A stretch of DNA of 64,000 bases from Glycine soja (Eukaryota > Streptophyta > Magnoliopsida > Fabales > Fabaceae): NCBI RefSeq assembly GCF_004193775.1, contig NC_041011.1:42353167-42417166 (forward strand). The letters run 5' to 3'. Below the pieces are notes generated by a model that ran no database searches, was not told the origin of the DNA, and saw only the letters and a list, made by a program, of their open reading frames with translations. The translations under genes and the position numbers were made by a program. Positions 37,520 to 49,794 of this stretch are shown one piece after another (within the stretch, counting starts at the first letter, position 1; each line of letters begins with the position of its first letter).

Positions 37520-37615
37520 TGTTAAGAAAATGGTATCGGGTGATTTTCATTTATTTGAGGACAAAATATCAAAACAAAATCATAAATAAAAAAAGAGAAA
37601 ATATACAGAGATTTG
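37520..37615 (-). repeat. Partial 5' LTR of Copia element 2
   Basis: It begins TGTTAAGAAAATGG at the PBS and follows the left LTR with a gap of about 60 bases. After about 37,615 (GAGATTTGG) the match ends, so the outer half of this LTR is lost. Confidence 0.65.
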
Positions 37616-38379
37616 GAAACATATTTATTAGGAGAGAGACTAAATATCTTAAATGAATTTTAATTTTTTCTAGAGATTAGTCTTTAGTTTTGGATAGAAG
37701 GATACTTTGCTTCATACCAAAAAAAACTAACCATAATTTTATTTATTTAAGGTGTATTTGAATTAAAGAAATTGAGTACACTTGTTAAAAATAGTTTATG
37801 TATAATTTAAAAAAAAAATCATGTTTTTGATAAAATTAATATGAAAATGTTTATACAAATTAACTTATATAATTTTTAGTTTAAGCAATAAATTTATTTT
37901 ATTTCTTCACCTTTTCTTATTCTTAAAGAGAAATTTATCATTATATCTCATCATGATTCATGACTTAATTTATTTGTTCATTTATTTATGCGGTCCTGGT
38001 TGCTACGCAAACTGACCCACTAAAGGCTGATTTTATCATGCCAATTTTTTTGCTTACGTCTCCTGAACTCACGGCAATTGTTCCCAGTGTTGGGATAAAC
38101 AGGAGAATAAAGGATATACAATGAGTATTTAAAGAAAGAAAGAAAGAAATTAAGAAACTATACTACATAAGAGATAGTACCCAATTAATTTACACGACCC
38201 CCAATAAACTAAACTTAATTTACATTTTCATTTATTAATGTTCTCAGAGTTGGACCTAGGTGATGAAGTTTTGATGCCTAAGTCAGTGTGCCAAACTTAA
38301 GCAAACTCTAATGCCCAAGTCAGAGCAAACTGAGCAAAGGGGCATTGAGTTGGTGATGATGAACACAACACAAACCAAT

Positions 38380-40618
38380 CTACAAGGTAGGTTGGCGTGT
38401 GAAGAAGTTGAAGTCAGGGTGGTCAGCGTTGCGGTGCTTCAACCACGAGTCTGCAGCGTTATACAGATTGGTCACCACTTGATTATTGTTGTTATAAGAG
38501 TTTAACCAAACGCTTTTCCTCATTTTGAAAGTGGCAAGCCCAAAAGGAGAGAGAGACATGCAACCACTCTCTTTTTTCTTGCATTTCTCTCCTACAATAC
38601 TTCGCCACCCAATTAAACAACTTGCGTCATTCCCTGTGTCAATTCCCTCATATTTGCTTGCACATTCTGCAAAACAAACAAAAAGTAGTTGTGAACTTGC
38701 TTCAAATTAATTTATTTGATACTATGTTTTTTGTTTGACAAATCACTACGTAAAGATACCTTGGAAAGATGAAAGTGAATGAAAAGTTAGGAAGCTTGTT
38801 GGGTCCTTTTTATTTTTCTGGCATGGTACGGAATAAATGGGGTACCTATTCATAATGAGTCAATGTGAGATCTTTCAATCATGGAATCAAACAGAAACTA
38901 GAGATCAAACTAGAAATATATACCATAAACTGCACAATATAAGGAAAAACAAATTGATTGAAAGCTTTTTATACACGTGATTATGAAAAACACAAAGATG
39001 ACAGAACCAAAAGTTGATCAGCAAGAAATACTAGGAAATAATATTACAATCAATTCAACCTTGTCTCCGCAAATCAATTTTAACTTGAAATAAATTAAAA
39101 ATAGAATTGTATCTGTAACAACTCAGAGACCAGTGACTTTTCATCAACTACAAGTTATCTTCACAGTTTTATTTTATCTACGAATTATTAAAGTTAAAAA
39201 CCAAGGCCAATTTATCCCCAGGTGCACTTACTTCCAAGTTCTGGTTCATCTTCAAGAACGTAACAACATTTTTTTTCAGTACAACAAAACTAATTCCACT
39301 CACCATGAAACAGCCATCCAACTTGTTGGGGAAATATCCACACTCTTCAACGTCATCAATGCTGGATGGCTTTTAGCTAACTCAGTTATCTGAAACAAGA
39401 AACATCAATCAACAGACAGACATGCTTCCAGCGTGTGAGAGAGAGAGAGCATAAAAACATTTGCTGATAATTTGTTAAGAATAGCACTTAGAAGTTAATT
39501 AGAGGGTATTGCTATACCTTCTCAGAAAATGGAACCCTCTGGTAAGGTGGATAGTTCTCAGAGTACTGTAAGTAAAGTGCGCCAAGCATATCCTTTGTTG
39601 TGCTGCATAAAACCACTTGGTCAGAACCTGAATCCAAAGAAGCATCATCCCATGCTTTGCTAGAATTGTTACTCGCTGATCTAGATAGGTCATCACTTCC
39701 ACTATCCTCACTCGAGGAATAACATTCAAGTTCAATTCCTTCGACGTCCTCTTTCCGAATCCTAGAAAAGAATAACAAGGTTCATACTCAATTACTCATA
39801 CCATTTTGTTGACACATTTAGTAGATAATAAGCACACGGTGTGGTGTGTTTCTTTTTCTGCATACCTAGATTTACTGCGGTAGATTTGGATGGCAGACAG
39901 ATTCGGAACATAGTATTGAACCAGAGTGTCACCATTTTCCAACATCAGAGGAATGCAAGCACCAAAGGCACTCCATTCAGAATAGCAGTCCCAAAGATCC
40001 TTCAGAGTGAAGTATTCGATTGTGTCTTTGCCTGGAGGTAGACATTGGACATTTTGATCGCTAGAGCAGCTCTGAAATTTACGAGTTACAAGAAACTATG
40101 TAACGTGTGGTTTCACAAAATGCAAGAAGCACGGTTTATATATATCTTTGTTTCAACTCTCAATTAAGTAGCAAAAGCTAGTAGAACAAAGGATTTATCA
40201 AATATAATTGGAAAATTATTCGTGGACACCTAAAAGTTACATGACGTGATGAGGAAGAAAAAAAAAGTGCAGATATGATACAGTGATATATGAGCTGTTT
40301 GCTAGCAGCAATTCAGCCACCACGGGCACAAATGGATATTTTTCAATTATTCGAGTGAAGATGGGTCCCATTTATCCTTAGTAAAAATGAGAACTGAACA
40401 TTTTTGTTTGTGCTTTTTTGTCCTTTTGACCAAGAAATCTTATCCACATTTGATAAAAAGATACACCTAGTATTAATAAGGGTATTTCAGTATTTTTATA
40501 ATTTTATCATTTTATTTCTATTGTATCTTTCTTTTCTTTAATTATCTCTTTTTTTTTCATTTACTCTATTTCTTTCAACCATTCAAACATGACAATAATA
40601 ATGTGACAAACTAAGAGA

Positions 40619-40653
<35 letters not shown>

Positions 40654-42331
40654 TTAATAAAATGTTTCACATCTTTTCAATTCAAAGGTAAAAAAAATGA
40701 ATAATCCTAATCCTAATTATATCATTTATAACTATCTAATAATTTAAGCCAGTAGAACCATGTGCTCCAAGATAGAGTGAATTATGATTGGAGCACCTAC
40801 TATTGCTTTCTAAAGGCAGGAAATGGTGGTTCTAATTTTTCCCATACAATTTTCTAGGGGATGACCCACATGAAGTGGAGTGAGAATAATTCTCTCTAGT
40901 GTTTTTGTTTTATGAAAATAATAAAATTATCCTTAATTATTTTTGGTAGTTAAAATCATCCTTAATTAATTGTAGTTATGACTTTTATTTTTAATAGATA
41001 CTAATATATAAATGTAATTTAGTAGTAATTTAATAATATTTATTTAAGAAAAAAAAAAAGAGGACTGTTAGTATTTAATTTTGTGAAAACAAGAAAAACG
41101 AGAGGGGCTATTTTTTGTTGAAACAAAGGAGAGAGGCTCTCGCACACTATGCACAACATACATCATTATCCCTAGTCACCATCACACATGGCCTAAGGTG
41201 AAGGCACGAGATCGAATCTAGTGGGCATGCAACTTCTAAACGAAAACCTCTCCGAGGCTCATTTTACAACTATTCTTTGGTCCTAACTCAGACAAATTGA
41301 GCAACAAATAACATATCGGTGAGCCAATGTTTTCTCTCCAAAATAACATCACACAGAATCATTTTATATTTGACCAAGTAAGTTTGATTCCCTACTGATA
41401 CCTAGTGGTTAACAAAATATCTGAAATCTGGGACTCCAAAAAACATTTTTTTTTTTGTTTTTTCCTCTAAGCAACCGTCAGGGAAGAGGCAAATGACTAT
41501 ACCCCGGTCAACATTTTGCAAATAAATTAAAAGATGGTAACATTTTTTTTAATAGAAGATGGTAACATATGTCAGATATATTGATAATGTAGCATTTATT
41601 TATGTAAATAAAAAAAGTGATAATTTCTCAAAGCAATTGCATCCAGGGAATATTCCCAAAGACCAAAGTCAAAATGGAGTCATTTGACCAACACTTCATT
41701 GTTGCTATTTGTATTTTTAAGGTAAAAGTGTGACTTAGATGACTATCCTTGACATAGACAGAAATCAAATCCACGGTTGTTCGGATAACTTCTTTTTCTT
41801 ATACTGAGTCGATTATAATTTTGATTTTGCACCGTTCGGATAACTACTGCGTTCACAAAAGAATATAATTAATTAATTAATTTGAATAAAAAGTGGTTGA
41901 AATATTTCTGCAGCATGATCGGAAGATAGCACTGTAACATGCAGAGGATTTTCAAAGAAACTCCAAAATAAAAAAGAATCCTTTTCATCAAAAGTAATCT
42001 CGTTGATCGGAAGATAGCACTGTAACATGCAGAGGATTTTCAAAGAAACTCAAAAATAAAAAAGAATCCTTTTCATCAAAAGTAATCTCGTTATCATTAT
42101 CCACGTTTCAATTTTGACCCAACGGAGAAAGAAAACACAGTCAGTAGTTTGCGCCACGAATCGGTGACACGAGTTAAATTTAGACGAGAGTAGAATTGAG
42201 AGAGAAAAAATATTGAATTCTAAAATATATAAAAAAAAAAGATAAAATAAAAATACCTGAAGAGTGAGTGAAGGAACAACGTCTGGAGTTACGCATAGGA
42301 GAAAGCGTTCAAGATTCGACAGGGAAGACAT
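38380..42331 (-). CDS. DUF789 family protein, function unknown
   Basis: Minus-strand exons are 42257-42331, 39866-40071, 39518-39761, 39304-39389, 38760-38845 and 38380-38666, coding 327 residues with consistent phases and GT-AG introns. The start gives MSSLSNLERFLLCVTPDVVP, and SNLxRFL is the usual DUF789 opening. Then follow TLKDLWDCYSEWSAFGACIP and VQYYVPNLSAIQIYRS (exon 2), an acidic Ser-rich stretch and LYLQYSENYPPYQRVPFSEK (exon 3). Exon 4 holds SWMAVSW, exon 5 YPIYSVP and FLTFHSLSSFQ, and exon 6 FGLATFKMR and ADSWLKHRNADHPDFNFFTR near the C-terminus. No signal peptide or membrane segment is seen. The family is plant-specific as far as I know, with no defined biochemistry. Intron 1 is long (2.2 kb) and contains an 88-bp tandem duplication. 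Confidence 0.92.
40621..40650. repeat. (TAA)n microsatellite
   Basis: Ten perfect TAA units within intron 1 of the DUF789 gene. Confidence 0.95.
41917..42092. repeat. 88-bp tandem duplication in DUF789 intron 1
   Basis: Two adjacent 88-bp copies, 41917-42004 and 42005-42092, both begin GATCGGAAGATAGCACTG and end ATCTCGTT. I find one mismatch by eye (CTCCAAAA against CTCAAAAA). Near identity means a recent event. It lies about 165 bases downstream of exon 1 on the gene strand. Confidence 0.95.
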
Positions 42332-44347
42332 ATTTTTTGCCGAGAAGTTAAAGTGACGGAAAATTCTCAGAAACTTACCCTTGGAACAGCAAAAACAGAT
42401 GAGTTAATTCTAAATGGATGAATTCAATTCCAAAATCAATGAATATGTAATTATAGTTTTGAAAAATCAGACACAGAGAAGAAGAAATCATCATAAATTC
42501 TCTCACCTTCAAGAGAGTGCATGCATTACAATTTTCAGGTAATGTGAAAGAGAGAGAAGAAAAAGAAGCAAAGAAGAGAACCCATAATAAAGTGGCATTG
42601 ACCCAATGACGTCGACAATAAATGCAATACAGAGAGATAAAGAGACAAACTCACCCAATTAAGAACAAAGCATATCATAAATAATTGTCTCTCTCATTTT
42701 GTTCGTCTTGAAGATGCTTCGACTCTGTCAAAGGTGGGATCTTTTTTATAGCTGAAGGAATGTGCAGAAGTATGGCTTTCGGGACAGTTCTATTATTTAG
42801 TGCGGCTTAAGAGAAATGGGATTTACTGAAATTCTGTTGTTTTGGGATGAGAGAGAGAGAAAAAAAGTTTCAACTTTGAAAGACAATTGATAGAAGAAAG
42901 AAGAAAAAAATGAGAGTGAGAGAAGAGAAGTGATTGGTGGTAAAGAGAGAGTGAGAGTAACAGTTCGCTTCGCCGCGTGTGACCAAGATAGTGTCAGTGC
43001 TTACTGAGTTACTACTGTTCACATTTATAAGTATTTTGTTTTAATACATAAGAATTGAATAGGTAATAGAGTTTATAATATTCAATCATTCTATTTAATC
43101 AATTAAATTAGAAACCAATTAAGCTAAACGTCTTCTTGAGTGCGTTATAGGCCATTAAGCTTGCGTTATTTTTGTTCATTTTTTTCTTATTTTTTTTGTT
43201 ATTCGTTGCATAGTACAGTATGGGTTTTAGTTTTGTCGTTCTAGATTCAAGTGCATGTCACCTGCCTAGTTACACACCAATATATCTTAGTCAATACTAT
43301 AGTCAATTCACATTATGATTAAAGAGGCAAAATACCGTTTCAATTACACCCATGACCAGTATTAAATACAATATAAATGAACATATAAATTAATATGCTT
43401 ATTCGATACAGTGATAGATTATTAAATACTCTCTCTCGTTATTTTTATAAGATGGTGTTGACTAATTTATGTTTATTAAGAAAATTGGTTAAATTCATTT
43501 GTTAGCATTAAATTTATATGTAATTATAATTTTTTCTATTTTTTAATATTATTGAAATACTATTCATCTTCTTCAATGTATATAAGAAAGGAAATTAGAC
43601 AATTCAATAGCATTTAAATTATGAATTAAAATAAATAAGAGCATTTTAGTAAAAAAAAATTATTAATGAACAAGACCATTGAAATTAAAGTTTATAAAAA
43701 GGGATAAGAAAATTTCAGTGCCTTATAAATAAGGACAAAGTGATTAAATTAAATGATAATATTTCATCAAGAAAGTAAATGATAATATAAATTAAGAATT
43801 AACATTGAAGATTTTTTATTTCATGTTTTATTGAAAGTTACAAGAATAATTAGTACTTTAATTTGTGCATGTATAAAATAAATGTTTGTTTTATATGATT
43901 AAAAATAATAAAAATAATAAATATTTTAAAATATATGAAATATATCAGATTTAAATTAATAATGAATATAATAGCTTTGAATATATAAATCAGATTTTCG
44001 ATTTTATAACCAACAACTCAAATTGAAATATAAAATCAATTGGCTTTTTAAAAATATGAATGGATGTTATGTTAAAGTTGCCACATATAATAATCAATTA
44101 ATTCATTTTATTATTTTATCTTGATCATGAAAACCAACTTTATCCATTTAAATACTAATAAATATAATTTATATCTTTTATTATCTCTTCTCTTTCAATT
44201 ATTTATCTCTTAACTCCTTTCTTTAAAAAAAAAAAACATACATTTTGATCATTAGAGGCCTGGGTGAAGACATCGTTGTCAGATGGACAAGACGTCACCA
44301 ATAATAGGTATAGATTGATTTGTAATGTGGTTGGCATTGTAGGGAAT
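42332..44347. other. DUF789 upstream region and AT-rich intergenic DNA
   Basis: About 42,340-43,010 is the probable 5' UTR and promoter of the DUF789 gene, with GA-rich runs (GAGAGAGA) at 42,850-42,960. Further on the sequence is AT-rich with no frame of interest. Confidence 0.5.
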
Positions 44348-45250
44348 GTTGGTTACAAGGGCAAAACAGTTAAATTAGTGCAATCGAATAAGACATTGTA
44401 GCGCAATGAACTAGTCACGTATCCAATGCATTAATAGTGTCGAATGAGACACTATGGCATCAATAGACTAGTCGCGTATCGAATTATGGTTTGACGTCAA
44501 CAACGAGATAATGCACTAACAATGTAAGATTGTTGCAATGATGGATTGACATCAGTGATAGGGCAATGCAATAATGATGACGAATAGTTGTTGGTTGCTA
44601 GTGTGGTTGTATAAGGATGTTGGTTACAAGGGCAAATCGCTTAAATTAGTATAGTCAAAGGAGACATTGTAGTGTCAATGGACTAGTCACGAATGAAATG
44701 ATGATTTAACATCAAGGATAGTGTAATGCATCAGTAATGTCAAATGATCGCAATGATGGCCTAACGACAAGATAATGCATTAATGGTGTTAGATGGTCAT
44801 TGGTAGCAATTGTGGTCATAGGGATGTTGGTTAATTATAAGGGTAAATAAATTAATCGGTGTAGTCAAAGGAGACATTGTAGTGTCAATAGACTAGTCAC
44901 GAATGAAATAATGACTTAACATCAAGGACAATGTAATGCATTAACGATGTCGAATGATCACAATGATGACCTAATAATAAGGTAATGCATTAATGGTGTC
45001 AAATGATCGTTGGTTGCAAGTGTGGTTGTAGGAATGTTGGTTAATTATAAGGGTAAATAAATTAATTGATGCAATTAACTAGAGGAGAGATTGTAATGTC
45101 AATGGACTAGTTACATATTGAATAATGGTATGGCATTAGCAGCAATCCAATGCATAGATAGCCTTAAATGGTTGTAATGATGACCTAACATTAGAGACAT
45201 ATGACAATGTATTAATAGTTCGAATTGTTGTTGGTTGCAAGGGTGGTTGT
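44348..45250. repeat. Imperfect ~210-bp tandem repeat array
   Basis: Units starting GTTGGTTA begin at 44348, 44619, 44826 and 45036 (spacings 271, 207 and 210). Each unit carries versions of GACATTGTAGTGTCAATGGACTAGTCAC, then a TAATGCAT-rich part, then GATCGTTGGTTGCAAG. Related sequence extends a little on both sides. The units have diverged by substitutions and small indels. No open frame runs through them, so this is satellite-like, non-coding DNA. Confidence 0.8.
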
Positions 45251-45383
45251 AGAAAATAGGCATTGTGGGTAAGACTTTGGATGAAATTTTGAAAATGAGA
45301 GTTTTTCCATTTGGAGGAATGGTATTTGTTACGAAACATTCCTTGGATGAAGCAATACGTAGTTGTTTTTCAAATCTATACAA

Positions 45384-47070
45384 TTGTGTTTAACATAATA
45401 CAAGGCAAGGTAAATTTAAAAATTAACCAATCAACATTCTTTGTACATTTTTTACTGGGAATATTGAATTAATTAAGCTAACTAGATAAAAAGTTGAAGA
45501 TCAGATCAATAAGTACAAGTTGCATAGTGTTTGAGGGAAGGAGAATGTTTTATATTGCTTTGTTGCTGAACATATGATGAGAGAAAGTAAGCAGCGTTGT
45601 GTAAACTTTCCTGCATTTTGCACGAAAATCCATTCATACCATTTTATCATTTTTCATTTGGAAGAGAAGAAATAATAAAAGAGATAAATGCTGAGTAACA
45701 TTTAAAAAAAGGAGATAATGGAGAGTGATAATGAAAGAGATCTTTTTAAAAAATTATAAATTTAAAGAAACAAAGCTAATTCTCATGATTAATATGCATG
45801 CACAATTACAAAAAGTCAAATTAATTTTAACTGTAAACATATTTTTCTAATTAAAAAACAAATAAAATTTTATTTAGACATAAAGATAAAAGATAATATA
45901 TTAAGATAAAGACAGTTAAGAAATTCAAATGGAGGGTAATTTAAATATGAGAACAATTAAAATTTCCAATTTCAAATATTTACAATCTTATTTAGATTAA
46001 AAGAATATATTATCTTATATTTAATGTTTAGGATATTATTTAGATTTAAAAATAGAGTTTAATTTTTATTCATATTAAGTTGTCATATGTTTTTTTCAAG
46101 ATCAATTTTCAAAACAAGCACTCCAGAATTAGACTTGCACCGATGAATATGATAAACCACTTCTAGGATATAATATTATCCATTTTATTAAGCAAGGATA
46201 ATATTATCCATATAACACGCCTTCAAGGCATAAAATAACCTTGAAAATGGGCCAATAATTTCAAATGAAGAGTGTATTTGATGTTGTGATTAATAATTTA
46301 TCCTCATTGTGGATGCCCACACACTTGCATTTTTTATTTTCCGATGACGCCATGGCCTAGGCCTATGCATGCATGGCTTAAGGGAAATCTTAGTTTGAGT
46401 ATGGGCCATGCTCAATGAACCAAACATGGAGATAATGCTGATTTGCATCACGATGATAGAACCATTAAAATGGAAACCTAAATTAGTTATGAGAATTCAA
46501 TGTAGAAATAATTAGTAAAAAAATTGAACCTTAAAAGATAAACATATATAATGTATAAAAATTTTATATTTAGTAATGATAATGTATAAATTATATATAT
46601 TATTAATAATACCATAGGACTTATAGAGAGAGATATAACATAATAAGTAATTTAAATCCTTTGATAGAAACCTAAAGGCATTGGTCGAATAGTGTAGTAC
46701 CAATTAAGAAAGTTCACAATATATGGATACTTGAAAAATGAATTTTAAGATAAAAAAGGATACAAATGAAAATGAAAACAGACTTGATTACATAAATAAT
46801 AAGTTAAAGCCCCAGTATAATTAAGCGAACACGTATTTAGAAAGATATAAAAGTGATGAAGAGATATAATTTCTCTACAACCAAATAAAGAAAATTTGTG
46901 AATTAGTGAGAGGTCCTCTTTCCGAAGCTTGTATGAGAAATATACATAATTTAAGTTTTAGGCAAATTAGATGGAGCTTATGTCCCATAATTTTTAGACA
47001 AACCAATTTGTTTACAATTTATTTAGTTGGTTAATTAAACCAATTAAATATATATATAGTAGAGGGAAAT
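45384..47070. other. AT-rich intergenic DNA
   Basis: No reading frame or repeat ends that I can support. Only short AT-rich frames occur. Confidence 0.5.
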
Positions 47071-47215
47071 GATACCTTTAGGACACATACTATACGTCAT
47101 CTCACATGTGATTGGAGGATTGTAGTTAAGATCGTTTATATTATATTAAAATTCTTAACGAAATACTATAATTTATTAATGATCCGTGTAGTGTAATGAC
47201 ATGTATTTATATCAC
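47071..47215. repeat. Dispersed repeat, copy A
   Basis: The stretch starting GATACCTTTAGGACACA recurs at about 48,168-48,305 (GATACCTTCAGGACACA) at roughly 75-80% identity by eye. Both run through GTCAT, GATTGGAG and TTAAGAT to a TATAAT-rich end. The second copy interrupts the tandem array at 47,978-49,110. Confidence 0.6.
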
Positions 47216-47285
47216 CTAGTGCTTGATATTCTTGATTTGCATGTTTGAGATAATGGAATGTAACTCGTGACTTCATAGTTTCAAT

Positions 47286-47730
47286 CAATGTTATTATAAT
47301 TGGACCGATGATTAAATTGATGAAAATATTAATTTAAGAATCCATGGTTCAATTGGGGTCGAATTAGTTTTAATAAAATATATATTTTAAATATTTTAAT
47401 ATAATATATTATTGATATTTTGAACAAAAAATAATAGAAGGAGCGTAAATTGATGATAATAATAATAATAATAATAAAGAGTAAACTTCACTTAAAATAT
47501 CATAAGTTGTAATATTTCTTTTTTAAAAAATCCAAAATGATGTTATTTTGAAAGTTTTTTTATAAAAAAAATAGTTTTAAGTGAAACCGATTACTAGGTT
47601 TACCGGTTTTCGAATAGTTTAACGATTTTGAGTCAGTTTAAGGACATACCGATTTTTAAGATTTGTTGGATCGGACACATGACCGATTCCTAGTCAAACT
47701 AGTCGGTCCAATCCAGGTTTCAAAACAATG
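47286..47730. mobile_element. hAT-like MITE, ~445 bp
   Basis: The element starts CAATGTTATTATAATTGG, and its reverse-complemented right end is CATTGTTTTGAAACCTGG. Both ends lead into ATTGGACCGA. The flanks GTTTCAAT (47278-47285) and ATTTCAAT (47731-47738) form an 8-bp target duplication with one mismatch. CA-TG-type ends and an 8-bp duplication are the hAT pattern. There is no transposase frame. Confidence 0.7.
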
Positions 47731-47977
47731 ATTTCAATGACATCTATTTTATGCATTCTATTGCACCATGTGCAAGTTGGCCTTGTGCCATTTGACTGTT
47801 TTTCACATCGATTAAAATGCTTACCTACTATAATTTCATGCTTATAATTGTTTGGTGTAATGGTGTTATATTATGTAAATCCTTTAATTATGTATTGTCT
47901 TTCTAACATTAAGATTCTTAGTTGCATTCCTATGTTGTTGTTTTTTTTTTCTTTCTTTCTTTTGGCATGAATTATTG

Positions 47978-49110
47978 TTGAAGTAGTCAACAAATGTTTG
48001 TGCTTGTTAACAACAAAGCATCACTTTCCTTGGCAATAATCAAGATCATAATGTAACAATAAAATTTTAGCGAGGTTCATTGACATTCTTTAACAAGACA
48101 ACACTTTGTTATTTTATCCCTCACAAATAAAGCTTTTCTTATCATTAGATGTGATCAATGTGACAAATGATACCTTCAGGACACACAATGTGCGTCATCC
48201 CACAAGAGATTGGAGAGTCACAATTAAGATGATTTATCCACCAACATTTTTTAACAAAATATTATAATATATCCATGATAAGTGTAGCGATTTATACACT
48301 AACATTTTGAAGGGAGTACTATAATAATTGTTTGTGCTTAATAACAACAAAACATCACTTTCTTGGCAATAGTTGAGGTTATAATGGAGCAACAAAAGTT
48401 TGATGGGACTTATTTACATTCTTTAACATGAGAACACTTTGCTACTCTATTCCTTCCAAGTAAAGTTTCTTTTTTCATTAGATTCCTATTTTGTTATGTT
48501 TCTTTTTTTATCCTTTTTCCAGTGCAAATTCATGTTGAAGTAGTCAACAATTGTTTGTGCTTGATAACAAGTCATCACTTTCATTGACAATAATTGACAT
48601 CATAATAGTGTAACAAAATTTTGGCATAGCTCATTCACATTCTTTAACGTGGCAACACTTTAAAACTCCATCCTTTACAAATAAAGTTGTTATTTTCATT
48701 AGATTCTTATTTTGTTGTCTTTTTTTTTTCCTTTCTCCTAGTGTGAATTCATGTTGAAGTAGTCAGTCGTGCTTGATAACAATAAAATATTGCTTTCATT
48801 GACATTAATTGAGATCATAATGGAGTAACAAAAGTTTGGTGATACTCTTTGATATTCTTTAATATGACAACAATTTGTTACTTCAATCCTTATAAATAAA
48901 GTTGTTCTTTTCATTATATTCCTATTTCATTCTTTTTCTTTCCCCTCCTTTTTGATGTGAAATCATGTTGAAGTAATCAACAACTATTTATGCTTGATAA
49001 CATTAAAGCATCACTTTATTGACATTGATCGAGACCATAATAGTGTAACAAAAGTTTGACAAAATTCATTCATATTTTTTAACATGACACCACTTTTCTA
49101 CTCTAGCCTA
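47978..49110. repeat. Imperfect ~215-bp tandem repeat array
   Basis: Units beginning GTTGAAGTAGTCAACAA start at 47978, 48534, 48753 and 48967. A further unit without this start lies at about 48,320. Each continues with GCTTGATAACAA, CATCACTTT, a GAGATCATAATG-like part, TAACAAAA, CATTCTTTAAC and TACAAATAAAG. The extra length between the first two units is a copy of the dispersed repeat at 47,071. No coding potential. Confidence 0.8.
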
Positions 49111-49794
49111 ACCTAACCAACAATCCACCATAAATTGACTTAAGGTTTTCAACTTAATCTTAAAACGAGTCTAATGCACCTTAATTTATTTTTTACAGGT
49201 TAAAATAGTTTGTTTAGTTTTATTGACTCATTTGACATCCTAAAATTATGTAGAAAGAAAAACCTTGTAAATTACAATATTTACAAAGTCTAATTATATT
49301 TTAAATTATTGAGACTATCTAATAGAGAGAGAAAAAAAGGAAAAATGATGTACTCTAATTCTAATTTATAATAAGTAAACAATCTAAAAATTAAAATTAA
49401 AATATTCAATATATATATTTTTAAAAATTAATAAAGTATTCACCATACATACATATGAACTAAAATCCTAATAAAAAAAGGTTAACTAATCTTGTCAGAA
49501 AAATCTGACTCTGAGTCTCTCATTCTAATTGTATTTTAAACTTTTTTTTCATTCATAATAATTGAATCCGACATCTTAGTTAAGAGTATCGAATTTAATA
49601 CTAATCAATAAAAATAAAATAAACTAGGTAGTGCTAGGTAGAAGAAAGGATAACACAACACAGGAGTAAGGAGTGTTTTGCTTGCGTTGCGATTTGCGAA
49701 CCCTGTTGTGTTGTGTCACTGTTGAAACTCGAAACCCCTCTCCTCCTTCCTCCCTTCAACGCCGTGGAAGAAGAATAGAGTCTGAGTCTCCGTT

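Larger units (their letters stand above)
33708..37615 (-). mobile_element. Ty1/Copia element 2, strongly decayed
   Basis: A minus-strand Copia element with a full left LTR (33708-33899, ending CTAACA) and a shortened right LTR (37520 to about 37615). The internal order is protease remnant, integrase, reverse transcriptase, RNase H. The distance from PBS to protease is only about 300 bp, so most of gag is missing. It is less intact than element 1, and its LTRs differ by indels, so it is older or recombined. Its 3' LTR ends about 200 bp upstream of the TEX2-like start codon, in the same orientation. Confidence 0.85.

Noticed and set aside
38311..38710. Plus-strand ORFs of 61-64 codons
   Set aside because: Antisense to the last DUF789 exon, which ends ADSWLKHRN...FFTR on the minus strand.
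45111..45383. 90-codon minus-strand ORF
   Set aside because: It lies in the end of the tandem-repeat array, its composition matches the repeat, and no domain was seen.
44348..49110. CRISPR-like array
   Set aside because: Units are about 210 bp, imperfect, without conserved short repeats and unique spacers, in plant DNA.
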